From an uncultured bacterium (lineage in GTDB: Bacteria > Bacillota > Clostridia > Lachnospirales > Lachnospiraceae): DNA of 64,000 bases. The stretch lies in assembly GCA_905216215.1 (NCBI GenBank), contig CAJMSZ010000005.1, forward strand, positions 1 to 64,000, read 5' to 3'. The translations under genes and the position numbers were made by a program. Numbering within the stretch: position 1 is the stretch's first letter; every line of letters begins with the position of its first letter. The notes under the pieces were generated by a model that saw only the letters and a list, made by a program, of their open reading frames with translations, ran no database searches and was not told the DNA's origin. Below, one piece after another: positions 53,701 to 62,645 of the stretch.

Positions 53701-54690
53701 ATGAAATTGTTTGGTGTATATCTGAAGCAGAGAGTGAAGAGTATTCTTCTGATGTCCGGTTGTGCGATCATTTATTTTGCATGCTTTACTATGTATCATC
53801 TGCCGCTCCGTGCCACCATTTATCCCACGATATTATGTGTGGCTCTTGGTATGATTTATCTGATTCTGGATTTTAAGAAGGTAAAGCAGAAGATAGAAGT
53901 GCTGCAATATATGGAAAATGTGCCTGAAGTGTTAGAAGAACATTTACCATCTGCAGAAGGTGTTCTGGAAACGGCTTATCAAAGTGTACTTCGCAAGCTG
54001 TGGCAGAAACAGAAGGAATTGCAGATGGCAATGAACCGGAATTATCAGGATATGATAGATTACTATACTGTATGGGCACATCAGATTAAGACACCCATTG
54101 CATCTATGAGACTCCATCTGCAAAATGAAGATTCAATTTTAAGCAGACAGCTTTCGGGAGATTTATTCCGGATTGAGCAGTACGTGGAAATGGTGCTTAT
54201 GTTTCTGCGACTGGATTCCGATTCCTCAGATTATGTATTCCGGGAATACGATTTAGATGAGATTGTCCGTGCGGCAGTGAAGAAGTTTTCGGGGGAATTT
54301 ATCAGTAGGAAAATCGGGCTTTCTTATGAGAAAATAGAAGAAAAAGTATTGACAGATGAAAAATGGCTGTCTTTTGTTGTAGAGCAGGTGTTGTCAAATG
54401 CGCTGAAATATACTATGACGGGAACGGTTTCCATTTATATGGAAGAGGAGCAAATACTCTGTATCCGGGATACGGGAATCGGAATTGCACCGGAGGATTT
54501 GCCAAGGATTTTTGAGAAAGGCTATACGGGATATAACGGGCGGATGGACAAAAAGGCAAGTGGAATCGGACTATATCTATGCAGACGGATTTGTGATAAT
54601 CTGGGACACAGGATTTGGGCCCAGTCGGAGCCGGATAAAGGAACAACCATTCGGATTGATGTAAGCCACAGAAAAATGAAATTCGAATAA
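53701..54690 (+). CDS. Bce-type intramembrane-sensing histidine kinase
   Basis: 329 residues. Two membrane segments (about 14-31 and 38-56) with hardly any extracellular loop, so it cannot sense ligands alone and depends on the BceAB-like transporter. H-box 'WAHQIKTPIASMRL' (His127), N-box 'VEQVLSNALKYT', G-boxes 'IRDTGIGIAPEDLPRIFEKGYTG' and 'SGIGLYLCRRI'. It follows the regulator gene by 18 nt. Confidence 0.92.
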   Translation: MKLFGVYLKQRVKSILLMSGCAIIYFACFTMYHLPLRATIYPTILCVALGMIYLILDFKKVKQKIEVLQYMENVPEVLEEHLPSAEGVLETAYQSVLRKLWQKQKELQMAMNRNYQDMIDYYTVWAHQIKTPIASMRLHLQNEDSILSRQLSGDLFRIEQYVEMVLMFLRLDSDSSDYVFREYDLDEIVRAAVKKFSGEFISRKIGLSYEKIEEKVLTDEKWLSFVVEQVLSNALKYTMTGTVSIYMEEEQILCIRDTGIGIAPEDLPRIFEKGYTGYNGRMDKKASGIGLYLCRRICDNLGHRIWAQSEPDKGTTIRIDVSHRKMKFE

Positions 54691-54728
54691 GAGATGCGTT
54701 TGCATAAGAGATGATATTCGAATAAATG

Positions 54729-54803
54729 TGACAAAATTGTTAGAAGTGAAGGGAAAATTGTAAGCTGATTCGATGGTGATTCAATTTTCCCTTTTGCTAT
54801 AAT
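54729..54803 (+). promoter_or_regulatory. Response-regulator operator and promoter of the Bce-type ABC genes
   Basis: TGACA-N4-TGTTA (54729-54742) matches the palindrome reported for Bce-type regulators (TNACA-N4-TGTAA type, as I recall it). A second perfect inverted repeat, AAGGGAAAATTG (54749-54760) with CAATTTTCCCTT (54782-54793), follows. TATAAT is at 54798-54803 with no good -35, as expected for an activated promoter. Confidence 0.65.
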
Positions 54804-54833
54804 AATGGCAGAAATTCGAAAGGGGATTTTGAT

Positions 54834-55598
54834 ATGAGTATATTAGAAGTAAATGGAGTACGCAAAGTGTATGCGACTCGTTTTGGAGGAAGCAAAGTGG
54901 AAGCACTGAAAAATGTAACTTTCAGTGTAGAACGTGGAGAATATGTGGCAATTATGGGAGAATCCGGATCTGGAAAAACAACCCTGCTGAATATTCTGGC
55001 TGCGCTTGATAAGCCGACGGATGGAACGGTAAAACTGGAGGGTATGGACCTTTCCAAAGTAAAGGAGTCCCAGATGGGAACTTTCCGCAGAGACAATCTG
55101 GGATTTGTATTTCAGGAGTTTAACCTTCTGGATACATTTACGGTAGAAGATAATATTTACCTTCCGCTTGTGCTTGCGGGCAATCATTACAAGGTAATGG
55201 AAAGCAAAATGATGCCGATTGTGGAGAAGCTTGGAATCAAGCATCTGCTGAAGAAGTACCCATACGAAATATCAGGTGGACAGAAGCAGAGAGTGGCAGT
55301 GGCAAGAGCACTCATTACCAATCCGAAGCTGATCCTTGCGGATGAACCGACAGGGGCACTGGATTCGCGTGCTACTGATGAGTTGTTAAGACTTTTTGAG
55401 GATATCAATTATGACGGTCAGACCATTGTCATGGTAACTCATTCGGTAAAGGCGGCAAGCCATGCCGGCAGAGTATTATTTATCAAAGACGGGGAAGTAT
55501 TTCATCAGATATACAGAGGGAATCAAAGTGATGAGCAGTTGTATCAAATGATTTCCGCTACACTGACAACTCTTGCGACAGGTGGTGACAGAAGATGA
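54834..55598 (+). CDS. Bce-type ABC transporter ATPase
   Basis: 254 residues. MacB/LolD-like ATPase: Walker A 'GESGSGKTTLLN', Q-loop 'FVFQEFNLLDTFTVEDN', signature 'ISGGQKQRVAVARAL', Walker B 'LILADEPTGALD' and H-loop 'VTHS'. Drives peptide detachment and signals flux to the kinase. Overlaps the permease gene by 4 nt (ATGA). Confidence 0.93.
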   Translation: MSILEVNGVRKVYATRFGGSKVEALKNVTFSVERGEYVAIMGESGSGKTTLLNILAALDKPTDGTVKLEGMDLSKVKESQMGTFRRDNLGFVFQEFNLLDTFTVEDNIYLPLVLAGNHYKVMESKMMPIVEKLGIKHLLKKYPYEISGGQKQRVAVARALITNPKLILADEPTGALDSRATDELLRLFEDINYDGQTIVMVTHSVKAASHAGRVLFIKDGEVFHQIYRGNQSDEQLYQMISATLTTLATGGDRR

Positions 55599-57628
55599 GA
55601 ATCCATGTGTATCCAAAACTAGCGTGGGAGGGAATCCGAAAAAATAAACGGCTTTATGTTCCATATATTGCCATGGGAGCCTTAATGGTAATGATGTACT
55701 ACCTGCTCCGGTTTCTTCAGGATTCACCTGTTATCGGAGTGATGAGAGGGGCAGTTACTTTGTCAACGGTGTTACCTATGGGCTATGCCGTGATTGCGAT
55801 TTTTTCCATCATCTTTCTGTTTTATACCAATTCCTTTCTGATCCGTCAGAGATATCGGGAGTTTGGATTATACAACATTCTTGGCATGAATAAACAGAAT
55901 GTGTGTATGATCATGGTATGGGAAAGTATTTTCGTAGGCGGTCTTGCCATTGTGACAGGACTGGCGGCCGGAATTCTACTGTCCAAAGGCGCAGAACTTG
56001 TCCTGTTTAATCTGGTTCATATGGATATTTCCTTTGACTTGCGTATTAGTGCTGTTTCTGTCTTTTATACTATTACGGGGTATATTATAATTTATCTGAT
56101 TCTTCTCCTGAATTCGGTAATCAAAGTATGGTTTGCCAAACCGCTTGATTTGTTAAAGAGCAATAGAGTGGGTGAGAAAATGCCGAAGCGTACATGGGTT
56201 TATGCGGCAGTAGGTATGGTTCTGCTCGGAGCTGCTTACTATCTGGCGGTCAGCATCAAGGAGCCGCTTACGGCACTGATGTATTTCTTCCTGGCAGTAA
56301 TTATGGTTATTATCGGTACCTACGCACTTTTTATGGCGGGTTCCGTGGTGCTTTGCAGGATTCTGCAGAAGAATAAACGCTATTATTATCAGCCAAATCA
56401 TTTCATATCGGTTTCTTCCATGATGTACCGTATGAAGCGGAATGGAGCCGGACTTGCATCTATTTGCATTTTACTTACCATGGTTCTGGTTATGCTTTCG
56501 TCTACCACCAGTCTTTACTTTGGGATTGAAGATTCCTTAGTTGGAAGATACCCACATTCTGTAAATGTTGTTGTAGGGTTCAGTGATGTGGAGGACTTGA
56601 ATTCGGAAAATCTGAAGAAATTATATGAAGCAGTCCGGGAAAACAGTCCGGAAGTAAAGGAGACAGATTGTTATACCGTGGGAGGTACCTCCGGGTTATT
56701 TTCTGACCAGGGAATCAATCTGGATGTGACTTCAGTGGACGTAAGCATTAATGATTATGAACAGGTAGGGACATTGCAGGTAATGTCACTGGAAGAATAT
56801 AACCGCTTATGTGATGCAGATGAAACCTTAAACGCAGATGAATGTCTGCTTTATGCCAACCGGATTACGTATGATTCGGATACATTTACCATTGTAGACG
56901 GATCAAGTTACAAGGTTAAGAAGATGTTGGATAACTGTGTAAAAGATGGCGACTTGGATTCTATGATGAATCCAAGTATGATTATGGTAGTACCGGATTT
57001 TGAAGAATGTTTAAAGACCGTGTCCGATTTTCGTACACGGACTGAGGGAACCGTGATGGCACTCAGGTGGAAATGTGGATATGATGTGGAAAGTACAGAG
57101 CAGGAAACCAAAGAGGCAGAGGCAATTGAAGAAAGTCTGGCGAGGTTATCGGAAACAAAGTCTGTGGACGGCCTTATTTTTTACAGCGTTGACAGTCGGG
57201 AAGATAACCGGGAGTCATTCTATGATTTGAATGGAAGTTTATTCTTCCTTGGTATTGTACTGAGTACGGTATTTTTGCTGGCAGCGGTTATGATTATCTA
57301 TTACAAACAACTTTCAGAAGGGTATGAAGATTACACCCGCTATGAAATTATGCAGAAGGTAGGAATGACGAAACAGGACATCAGAAAGAGTATCAACTCC
57401 CAGATGCTGACCGTATTTTTCTCGCCATTATTGATGGCAGGGCTTCATCTGTGCTTTGCTTTCCCGTTTCTGTGGAAGATTATGATGATGTTTGGATTAA
57501 ATAATCGAACATTGATTATCGCAATAACCGTGATATGTTACATTATATTTGGTATTTTTTATGCAGTTGTTTATAAAATTACATCGAATTTATACTTTCA
57601 TATCGTAAGTGGTAATAAAAGAGTGTAA
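55595..57628 (+). CDS. Bce-type ABC transporter permease (FtsX-like)
   Basis: 677 residues with ten membrane segments; a large extracellular domain (about residues 310-535) lies between the seventh and eighth, the Bce hallmark that binds peptide antibiotics such as bacitracin or mersacidin-type compounds. 'RYREFGLYNILGMNKQNVCMIM' and 'YTRYEIMQKVGMTKQDIRKSINSQML' are the two FtsX-like cytoplasmic motifs. The peptide recognised cannot be read from sequence. Confidence 0.92.
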   Translation: MRIHVYPKLAWEGIRKNKRLYVPYIAMGALMVMMYYLLRFLQDSPVIGVMRGAVTLSTVLPMGYAVIAIFSIIFLFYTNSFLIRQRYREFGLYNILGMNKQNVCMIMVWESIFVGGLAIVTGLAAGILLSKGAELVLFNLVHMDISFDLRISAVSVFYTITGYIIIYLILLLNSVIKVWFAKPLDLLKSNRVGEKMPKRTWVYAAVGMVLLGAAYYLAVSIKEPLTALMYFFLAVIMVIIGTYALFMAGSVVLCRILQKNKRYYYQPNHFISVSSMMYRMKRNGAGLASICILLTMVLVMLSSTTSLYFGIEDSLVGRYPHSVNVVVGFSDVEDLNSENLKKLYEAVRENSPEVKETDCYTVGGTSGLFSDQGINLDVTSVDVSINDYEQVGTLQVMSLEEYNRLCDADETLNADECLLYANRITYDSDTFTIVDGSSYKVKKMLDNCVKDGDLDSMMNPSMIMVVPDFEECLKTVSDFRTRTEGTVMALRWKCGYDVESTEQETKEAEAIEESLARLSETKSVDGLIFYSVDSREDNRESFYDLNGSLFFLGIVLSTVFLLAAVMIIYYKQLSEGYEDYTRYEIMQKVGMTKQDIRKSINSQMLTVFFSPLLMAGLHLCFAFPFLWKIMMMFGLNNRTLIIAITVICYIIFGIFYAVVYKITSNLYFHIVSGNKRV

Positions 57629-57659
57629 ATCATATAGAGTAAGTTTTTCATTGTCAAAC

Positions 57660-57699
57660 AGAGACTTGTCGTTTAGAAAACGGCAGGTCTCTGTTTTTT
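57660..57699 (+). terminator. Terminator of the Bce-type operon
   Basis: A stem of about 14 bp (AGAGACTTGTCGTTT with AACGGCAGGTCTCT, wobble pairs) followed by T6. Confidence 0.85.
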
Positions 57700-57732
57700 G
57701 ATGAACTTTTCTTAATAGGAAAAAAGTTCATC
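57700..57732. promoter_or_regulatory. Inverted repeat upstream of the csoR promoter
   Basis: GATGAACTTTT (57700-57710) and AAAAGTTCATC (57722-57732) are perfect complements with an 11-nt gap, ending 8 bp before the -35. A second operator is possible; a hairpin tail of the terminator is the alternative. Confidence 0.45.
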
Positions 57733-57740
57733 GAAAATGG

Positions 57741-57769
57741 TTGACAAATACCACACGGGGGTATAGTAT
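57741..57769 (+). promoter_or_regulatory. csoR-copA promoter with embedded CsoR operator
   Basis: TTGACA (57741-57746), 17 bp, TAGTAT (57764-57769). The spacer holds ATACC...GGTAT around a GC-rich centre (57748-57764), the usual CsoR palindrome. Copper-free CsoR would sit between -35 and -10. Confidence 0.85.
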
Positions 57770-57799
57770 GCAGATAGAAAGAAAAAAGGAGGAAACAAT

Positions 57800-58096
57800 A
57801 TGGAGCGAGAGTGTTGCCATAAGAAGAAAAAACGTTCAGAAGAAGAACTGAAGAAGCTTGTGAACAGACTCAGCCGTATAGAGGGGCAGGTAAGGGGACT
57901 GAAGCGCATGGTCCAGGAAGATGCATACTGTATCGATATCCTGACTCAGGCTGCTGCTGTGAATGCAGCCCTGAACAGCTTTAATAAGCAGCTTTTGGCT
58001 GAACATATAAAAACGTGTGTAACAAATGATATCAGGGAAGGTAAGGATGAAACCGTGGATGAACTGGTAGCAACCTTACAAAAGCTAATGAAGTAG
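57800..58096 (+). CDS. csoR: Copper-sensing repressor CsoR
   Basis: 98 residues, all-helical DUF156/CsoR family: 'LVNRLSRIEGQVRGLKRMVQEDAYCIDILTQ'. Copper ligands Cys44, His69 and Cys73 keep the C-x24-H-x3-C spacing of true CsoR, as opposed to RcnR or FrmR. Cu(I) binding releases the operator. The N-terminal 'ECCHKKKK' may add metal contacts. Operon with copA, 27 nt apart. Confidence 0.92.
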   Translation: MERECCHKKKKRSEEELKKLVNRLSRIEGQVRGLKRMVQEDAYCIDILTQAAAVNAALNSFNKQLLAEHIKTCVTNDIREGKDETVDELVATLQKLMK

Positions 58097-58123
58097 AGTG
58101 AATGAAGCAGAGGTGATATGAAA

Positions 58124-60640
58124 ATGGAACAGTACAATGTAACTGGGATGAGCTGTGCCGCGTGCAGCGCCAGAGTAGAAAAAGCAGTATCAAAAGTACC
58201 GGGAGTCAGTTCCTGCTCCGTAAGTCTTTTGACAAATTCCATGGGAGTAGAAGGTACGGCTTCTCCAGATGCAGTGATTAAGGCGGTAGTGGATGCCGGT
58301 TATGGAGCATCTCTTGCAGGTGCAAAGCAGGAAAGCAGCAGAGGAATGGATGAGGATGCTTTAAAGGACACAGCGACTCCGGTGTTGAAGCGTAGACTCT
58401 TATATTCTCTTGGATTTTTAATTGTCCTTATGTATTTCTCCATGGGACATATGATGTGGGGATGGCCCCTTCCAAAGTTTTTTGAAGGCAACCATATTGC
58501 CATGGGACTTGTGCAGTTAGTGCTTGCGGGAATCGTAATGGTCATCAATCAGAAGTTCTTCATCAGTGGATGGAAAGGACTGGTTCACAAGGCACCGAAC
58601 ATGGATACCCTGGTTGCCATGGGTTCTATGGCATCTTTCCTTTACAGTACCTATGCATTGTTTGCTATGACCGATGCACAGCTTAAGGGAAATGCAGATG
58701 CAGTGATGTCTTATATGCATGAATTTTATTTCGAATCAGCAGCCATGATTCTGACACTGATTACCGTTGGGAAAATGCTGGAGGCCCGCTCCAAAGGAAA
58801 AACAACGGATGCTCTTAAGAGTCTGATGAAGCTGGCACCAAAGACAGCAGTGATTGTGGAGAACGGTGTAGAACAGGAAGTACCGATTGAACAAGTAAAA
58901 AAAGGGGATATTTTTGTAGTCCGCCCAGGTGAAAATATTCCGGTGGATGGTGTTATATTAGAAGGAAGCAGTGCGGTAAATGAATCTGCACTTACCGGGG
59001 AAAGCATTCCGGTGGATAAGGCGGAAGGCGATATGGTATCTGCAGCTACTTTGAACCAGTCCGGATTCCTAAAATGCGAAGCGTCCCGTGTAGGCGAAGA
59101 CACTACACTTTCCCAAATTATCCAGATGGTCAGTGACGCGGCAGCAACAAAGGCTCCAATTGCCAAAGTAGCAGATAAAGTTTCTGGTGTATTCGTACCG
59201 GCAGTTATCTCGATTGCATTTGTTACCTTTATTGTATGGATGCTGGCAGGACAGACTTTCGGATTTGCGCTGGCAAGAGCAATTTCCGTATTGGTTATCA
59301 GTTGTCCTTGCGCCCTTGGGCTTGCAACTCCGGTTGCGATTATGGTTGGTAACGGAAAAGGTGCCAAGAACGGAATTATGTTTAAGACAGCCGTATCTTT
59401 GGAAGAAACCGGAAAGATGCAGATTGTGGTTATGGATAAAACAGGAACCATTACCAGTGGAGAACCAAAGATTACAGATATTTTACCGGCAGCAGGCAAG
59501 GGCGAAGACACCCTTCTTTCTCTTGCCTATGCACTGGAAAGAAAGAGCGAGCATCCGCTTGCAAGAGCAATTTTAACTTATGCGGAAGAACATAAGGTAG
59601 AAGCAAAAGAAGTGACGGATTTTCAGATTCTTCCTGGAAATGGATTGACTGCTATTTATGAAAACGAAATTTTAAATGGTGGAAATCTGAAATTTATCCG
59701 GACAAAAGTACAGGTATCTGCGGAAATGGAACGTCAGGCAGAACAGCTTGCGGAAGAAGGAAAGACTCCCTTATTCTTTACAAGAGGCGAAGAACTTCTG
59801 GGAATTATCGCAGTAGCTGATGTCATCAAGGAAGACAGCCCACAGGCAGTCCGTGAACTTCAGAATATGGGAATCCATGTAGTAATGCTGACCGGTGATA
59901 ACGAGCGTACTGCTAAGGCCATCGGAAAACAGGCAGGTGTGGACGAAGTCATCGCAGGTGTTCTTCCGGATGGAAAGGAACAGGTCATCAGCAGACTTCA
60001 GAAGCAGGGCAAGGTTGCCATGGTCGGTGATGGAATCAATGATGCACCGGCACTTACCAGAGCAGATATGGGGATTGCTATCGGAGCAGGAACCGATATC
60101 GCCATTGATGCGGCAGATGTTGTATTGATGAAGAGCCGTTTAAGTGATGTTCCGGCAGCAATCCGTTTGAGCCGTGCAACCTTAAGAAATATCCATGAAA
60201 ACCTATTCTGGGCATTTATTTACAATATTATTGGAATCCCGCTTGCAGCAGGTGTATGGATTCCACTGTTTGGATGGAAGCTGAACCCGATGTTTGGTGC
60301 AGCAGCCATGAGTTTATCAAGTTTCTGCGTTGTATCAAATGCATTGCGACTGAATCTGTTCAAAATGTATGATGCAAGTAAGGATAGAAAAATCAAAACC
60401 AGTCACAAAGAGAATAAGGAGGAAAAGACAATGGTTAAGACAATGAAAATCGAAGGAATGATGTGTGGACACTGCTCAGGAAGAGTGAAAAAAGCGTTAG
60501 AGGAACTTCCACAGGTAGAATCAGCAGAAGTAAGCCATGAAAATGGAACTGCAATCGTTACTTTGCATGCAGAAGTAGCAGATGATGTGCTGAAACAGGC
60601 AGTAGAAGCACAGGATTATAAAGTTGTAGGTATTGAGTAG
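58124..60640 (+). CDS. copA: Copper-exporting P1B-type ATPase CopA with N- and C-terminal HMA domains
   Basis: 838 residues. N-terminal heavy-metal domain '[15 protein letters not shown]', eight membrane segments with 'SCPCALG' (Cu(I) path), actuator 'LTGES', phosphorylation 'DKTGTIT', nucleotide-binding 'SEHPLARAI' and hinge '[10 protein letters not shown]'. A second HMA domain, '[15 protein letters not shown]', follows the last membrane segment after a charged linker; a terminal HMA is unusual. Of ATG 58118 and 58124 the second is better spaced from AGAGGTG. Confidence 0.95.
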   Translation: MEQYNVTGMSCAACSARVEKAVSKVPGVSSCSVSLLTNSMGVEGTASPDAVIKAVVDAGYGASLAGAKQESSRGMDEDALKDTATPVLKRRLLYSLGFLIVLMYFSMGHMMWGWPLPKFFEGNHIAMGLVQLVLAGIVMVINQKFFISGWKGLVHKAPNMDTLVAMGSMASFLYSTYALFAMTDAQLKGNADAVMSYMHEFYFESAAMILTLITVGKMLEARSKGKTTDALKSLMKLAPKTAVIVENGVEQEVPIEQVKKGDIFVVRPGENIPVDGVILEGSSAVNESALTGESIPVDKAEGDMVSAATLNQSGFLKCEASRVGEDTTLSQIIQMVSDAAATKAPIAKVADKVSGVFVPAVISIAFVTFIVWMLAGQTFGFALARAISVLVISCPCALGLATPVAIMVGNGKGAKNGIMFKTAVSLEETGKMQIVVMDKTGTITSGEPKITDILPAAGKGEDTLLSLAYALERKSEHPLARAILTYAEEHKVEAKEVTDFQILPGNGLTAIYENEILNGGNLKFIRTKVQVSAEMERQAEQLAEEGKTPLFFTRGEELLGIIAVADVIKEDSPQAVRELQNMGIHVVMLTGDNERTAKAIGKQAGVDEVIAGVLPDGKEQVISRLQKQGKVAMVGDGINDAPALTRADMGIAIGAGTDIAIDAADVVLMKSRLSDVPAAIRLSRATLRNIHENLFWAFIYNIIGIPLAAGVWIPLFGWKLNPMFGAAAMSLSSFCVVSNALRLNLFKMYDASKDRKIKTSHKENKEEKTMVKTMKIEGMMCGHCSGRVKKALEELPQVESAEVSHENGTAIVTLHAEVADDVLKQAVEAQDYKVVGIE
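60416..60433 (+). promoter_or_regulatory. Internal ribosome site in copA, likely start of a CopZ-like chaperone
   Basis: A perfect AAGGAGG (60416-60422) stands 8 nt before an in-frame ATG (60431). Translation from here would give a free 69-residue HMA protein (60431-60640) with the CGHC copper site, identical to the CopA C-terminal domain. Confidence 0.6.
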
Positions 60641-60678
60641 GGTAAGTGGAATCTGAAAAACATATATAAGGCGTAAGG

Positions 60679-60724
60679 AACAGTTTGTTTTGATGGCAAA
60701 AACATCAGAACAGACTGTTTTTTG
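60679..60724 (+). terminator. Terminator of csoR-copA
   Basis: A 17-bp stem with wobble pairs (AACAGTTTG... with ...CAGACTGTT) and T6. Confidence 0.85.
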
Positions 60725-60749
60725 CGTTTATGCATGAAAATGTTAAAAA

Positions 60750-60793
60750 CTTAAGAAATCCTTTGTTGCTTCTTAAGAAATATGTGGTAAAAT
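60750..60793 (+). promoter_or_regulatory. Promoter of the ligase-carrier-decarboxylase-MBOAT operon with direct repeats
   Basis: CTTAAGAAAT is present at 60750-60759 and 60772-60781, 22 bp (two helical turns) apart, with a weaker CTTTGTTGCT halfway. A TTGCTT -35 (60766-60771) and TAAAAT -10 (60788-60793, 16-bp spacer) overlap it. Direct repeats on one DNA face are typical of OmpR-family regulators. Confidence 0.6.
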
Positions 60794-60819
60794 AACGTAG
60801 ATAGAAAGGAAGAGAAGAT

Positions 60820-62331
60820 ATGGATATTACAGTTTTAGACTGGCTGGAGCGGACGGTAGAGCGAATTCCGGATAAGACCGCATTTATAGATGAATCAGGC
60901 AGCCTTACATTTCGAGAAGTAAACGAGATGGCGAAAGCAGTGGGAAGCCATCTTTTGAAATATAAAAAGGAACGACAGCCTATTCTGGTAATGAGTGGAC
61001 GGCACCGGTTTACACCGGTCTGTTTCTTAGGTGTTGTATACAGTGGCAATTTCTACGCACCGATTGACGCGACCATGCCAACTACGCGATTGTTACAGAT
61101 ATTAGATGTGATTCGGGCAGACGTCTTAATTGTGGACCGAGAGAATCAGAAGAAGGCGGAAGAACTTCGGTTTCAGGGAACGGTTCTTATTATGGAAGAA
61201 TTGATGGAGCTTACAGAGACGAATGAAAACGGACTTGCACAGGTGAGACGGAATATGTCATCGGATATGCCTTTATATACGATTTTTACATCGGGTTCCA
61301 CAGGGATTCCCAAGGGGGTTATTACTTCCCATTATTCGCTGATGTGTTACATAGAGGCAGTATCTGAAGTGTTGCAAATCGGGGAAGAGGACCGCATGGG
61401 AAATCAGTCTCCACTGGATTATATTGCGGCAATCCGTGATATTTATTTCCCGGTAAAGGAGGGTGCAACTACGGTAATTTTGCCAAAACAATATTTTGCA
61501 GTTCCGGCAAAATTATTTGAAGCATTGAATCAATATGAAGTGACAACCTTGTGCTGGAGTAGTTCTGCACTTACCATTCCGGCGCAGATGAAGGCATTTG
61601 AATATGAAGTGCCACGTTTCTTAAAGAAAGTTTGTTTCTCGGGTTCCGTGATGCCTGGAAAGATTTTGAAAATATGGCAGGAGCACTTACCGGACATCTT
61701 GTTTGTCAACCAGTATGGACCGACAGAGGCAACGGCATCTTGTACCTATTATGTTGTAAAAGAAAAGGTTACTGAGGATACCGTGCTTCCGATTGGAAAG
61801 CCGTATAAGCAGTACCGGATTCTTATATTGAATGAGCAGAATCAAGAGGTACAACCGGGTGAGACCGGAGAAATATGTGTGCTTGGACCGGTATTGGCGC
61901 TTGGTTATTATGGTTCAGAAGAACGCAGTGCAAAGGCATTTGTCCAGAATCCACTGAATCATGCCTATCGGGAACTGATGTACCGTACAGGTGATTTGGG
62001 AAGCTGGCGTGAAGATGGCGAGCTGGAATTCCACGGGCGTATGGACCGTCAGGTTAAACATCTGGGTCACAGGGTAGAACTGTCTGAACTGGAAAGTGCA
62101 GCAGAAAAAATAGAGGGTGTGACAGAAAGCTGCGCTCTTTATGATAAAGAAAAAGAATTATTATATCTGTTCTATACAGGAGAAGCAGATAAAAAGCAGA
62201 TTTCCATTGCAATGCGGGAAATGCTGCCGGGATTCATGGTTCCGAGAAAAATCATTAATCTGCCGGAGATACCAAGGCTTCCGAATGGAAAGACGGATAT
62301 GGTTACATTAAAATCTTATTTCAAACACTAA
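60820..62331 (+). CDS. Free-standing AMP-forming amino acid ligase (DltA/VinN-like adenylation enzyme)
   Basis: 503 residues, the size of DltA. Core motifs: A3 'FTSGSTGIPKG' (156-166), A5 'NQYGPTEATASC' (297-308), A7 'YRTGDLG' (388-394), A8 'GRMDRQVKHLGHRVELSELE' (406-425), A10 'PNGKTD' with catalytic Lys491. The A4 Asp that holds the alpha-amino group in usual amino acid ligases aligns with Ile202, so the substrate is probably not D-alanine bound in the normal way. It should adenylate an acid and load it on the carrier encoded next. First gene of the operon, with its own promoter. Confidence 0.88.
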   Translation: MDITVLDWLERTVERIPDKTAFIDESGSLTFREVNEMAKAVGSHLLKYKKERQPILVMSGRHRFTPVCFLGVVYSGNFYAPIDATMPTTRLLQILDVIRADVLIVDRENQKKAEELRFQGTVLIMEELMELTETNENGLAQVRRNMSSDMPLYTIFTSGSTGIPKGVITSHYSLMCYIEAVSEVLQIGEEDRMGNQSPLDYIAAIRDIYFPVKEGATTVILPKQYFAVPAKLFEALNQYEVTTLCWSSSALTIPAQMKAFEYEVPRFLKKVCFSGSVMPGKILKIWQEHLPDILFVNQYGPTEATASCTYYVVKEKVTEDTVLPIGKPYKQYRILILNEQNQEVQPGETGEICVLGPVLALGYYGSEERSAKAFVQNPLNHAYRELMYRTGDLGSWREDGELEFHGRMDRQVKHLGHRVELSELESAAEKIEGVTESCALYDKEKELLYLFYTGEADKKQISIAMREMLPGFMVPRKIINLPEIPRLPNGKTDMVTLKSYFKH

Positions 62332-62389
62332 GCGTGTGAAAATGTAAGTACTATAAATCTTATTTCAAGCATTGGATGCGTGAAATAGC
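62311..62389 (+). repeat. Imperfect tandem duplication at the ligase gene end
   Basis: AAATCTTATTTCAA starts at 62311 and again at 62355 (44 nt apart), and the similarity runs for about 34 nt. Each copy can form a TTTCA...TGAAA hairpin. The first copy spans the ligase stop codon; the second lies in the gap before the carrier gene. Confidence 0.7.
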
Positions 62390-62416
62390 ATGTTATACAG
62401 GAAAAGGAGAAGAACA

Positions 62417-62644
62417 ATGGATGAATTAATGGAAATTTTGGAAGATTTAAGACCGGATGTGGATTTCGGAGCAGAGAAAGCACTGATTGATGACCATGTA
62501 CTGGAATCATTTGATATCGTATCGTTAGTAGGAGAAATAACAGAAGCTTTTGATATTGAAATTAATCCGGCAGAACTGATTCCGGAGAACTTCAATTCAG
62601 CAGAAGCGATGTGGAAAATGATTGAAAGACTGCAGGATGAGTAA
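62417..62644 (+). CDS. Acyl/peptidyl carrier protein (DltC-like)
   Basis: 75 residues, four-helix carrier. 'HVLESFDIVSLVGEITEAFDIEI' carries the phosphopantetheine serine (Ser31) in an E-S-F context, and 'NPAELIPENFNSAEAMWKMI' forms helices 3-4. Length and charge match DltC and stand-alone carriers such as BtrI or VinL. AAGGAG precedes the ATG at 62417; a TTG-type start upstream is not needed. Just 1 nt separates it from the decarboxylase gene, implying coupled synthesis. Confidence 0.9.
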   Translation: MDELMEILEDLRPDVDFGAEKALIDDHVLESFDIVSLVGEITEAFDIEINPAELIPENFNSAEAMWKMIERLQDE

Positions 62645-62645
62645 G

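Noticed and set aside
60431..60640. Separate copZ gene fused to copA by a sequencing error
   Set aside because: The frame is continuous with copA and no stop is seen between; I report it as an internal start, not a separate gene.
60820..62331. Plain DltA for D-alanylation
   Set aside because: Size and motifs fit, but the A4 Asp is not in place and a PLP decarboxylase gene follows the carrier gene, which standard dlt operons do not have. I kept the broader ligase call.
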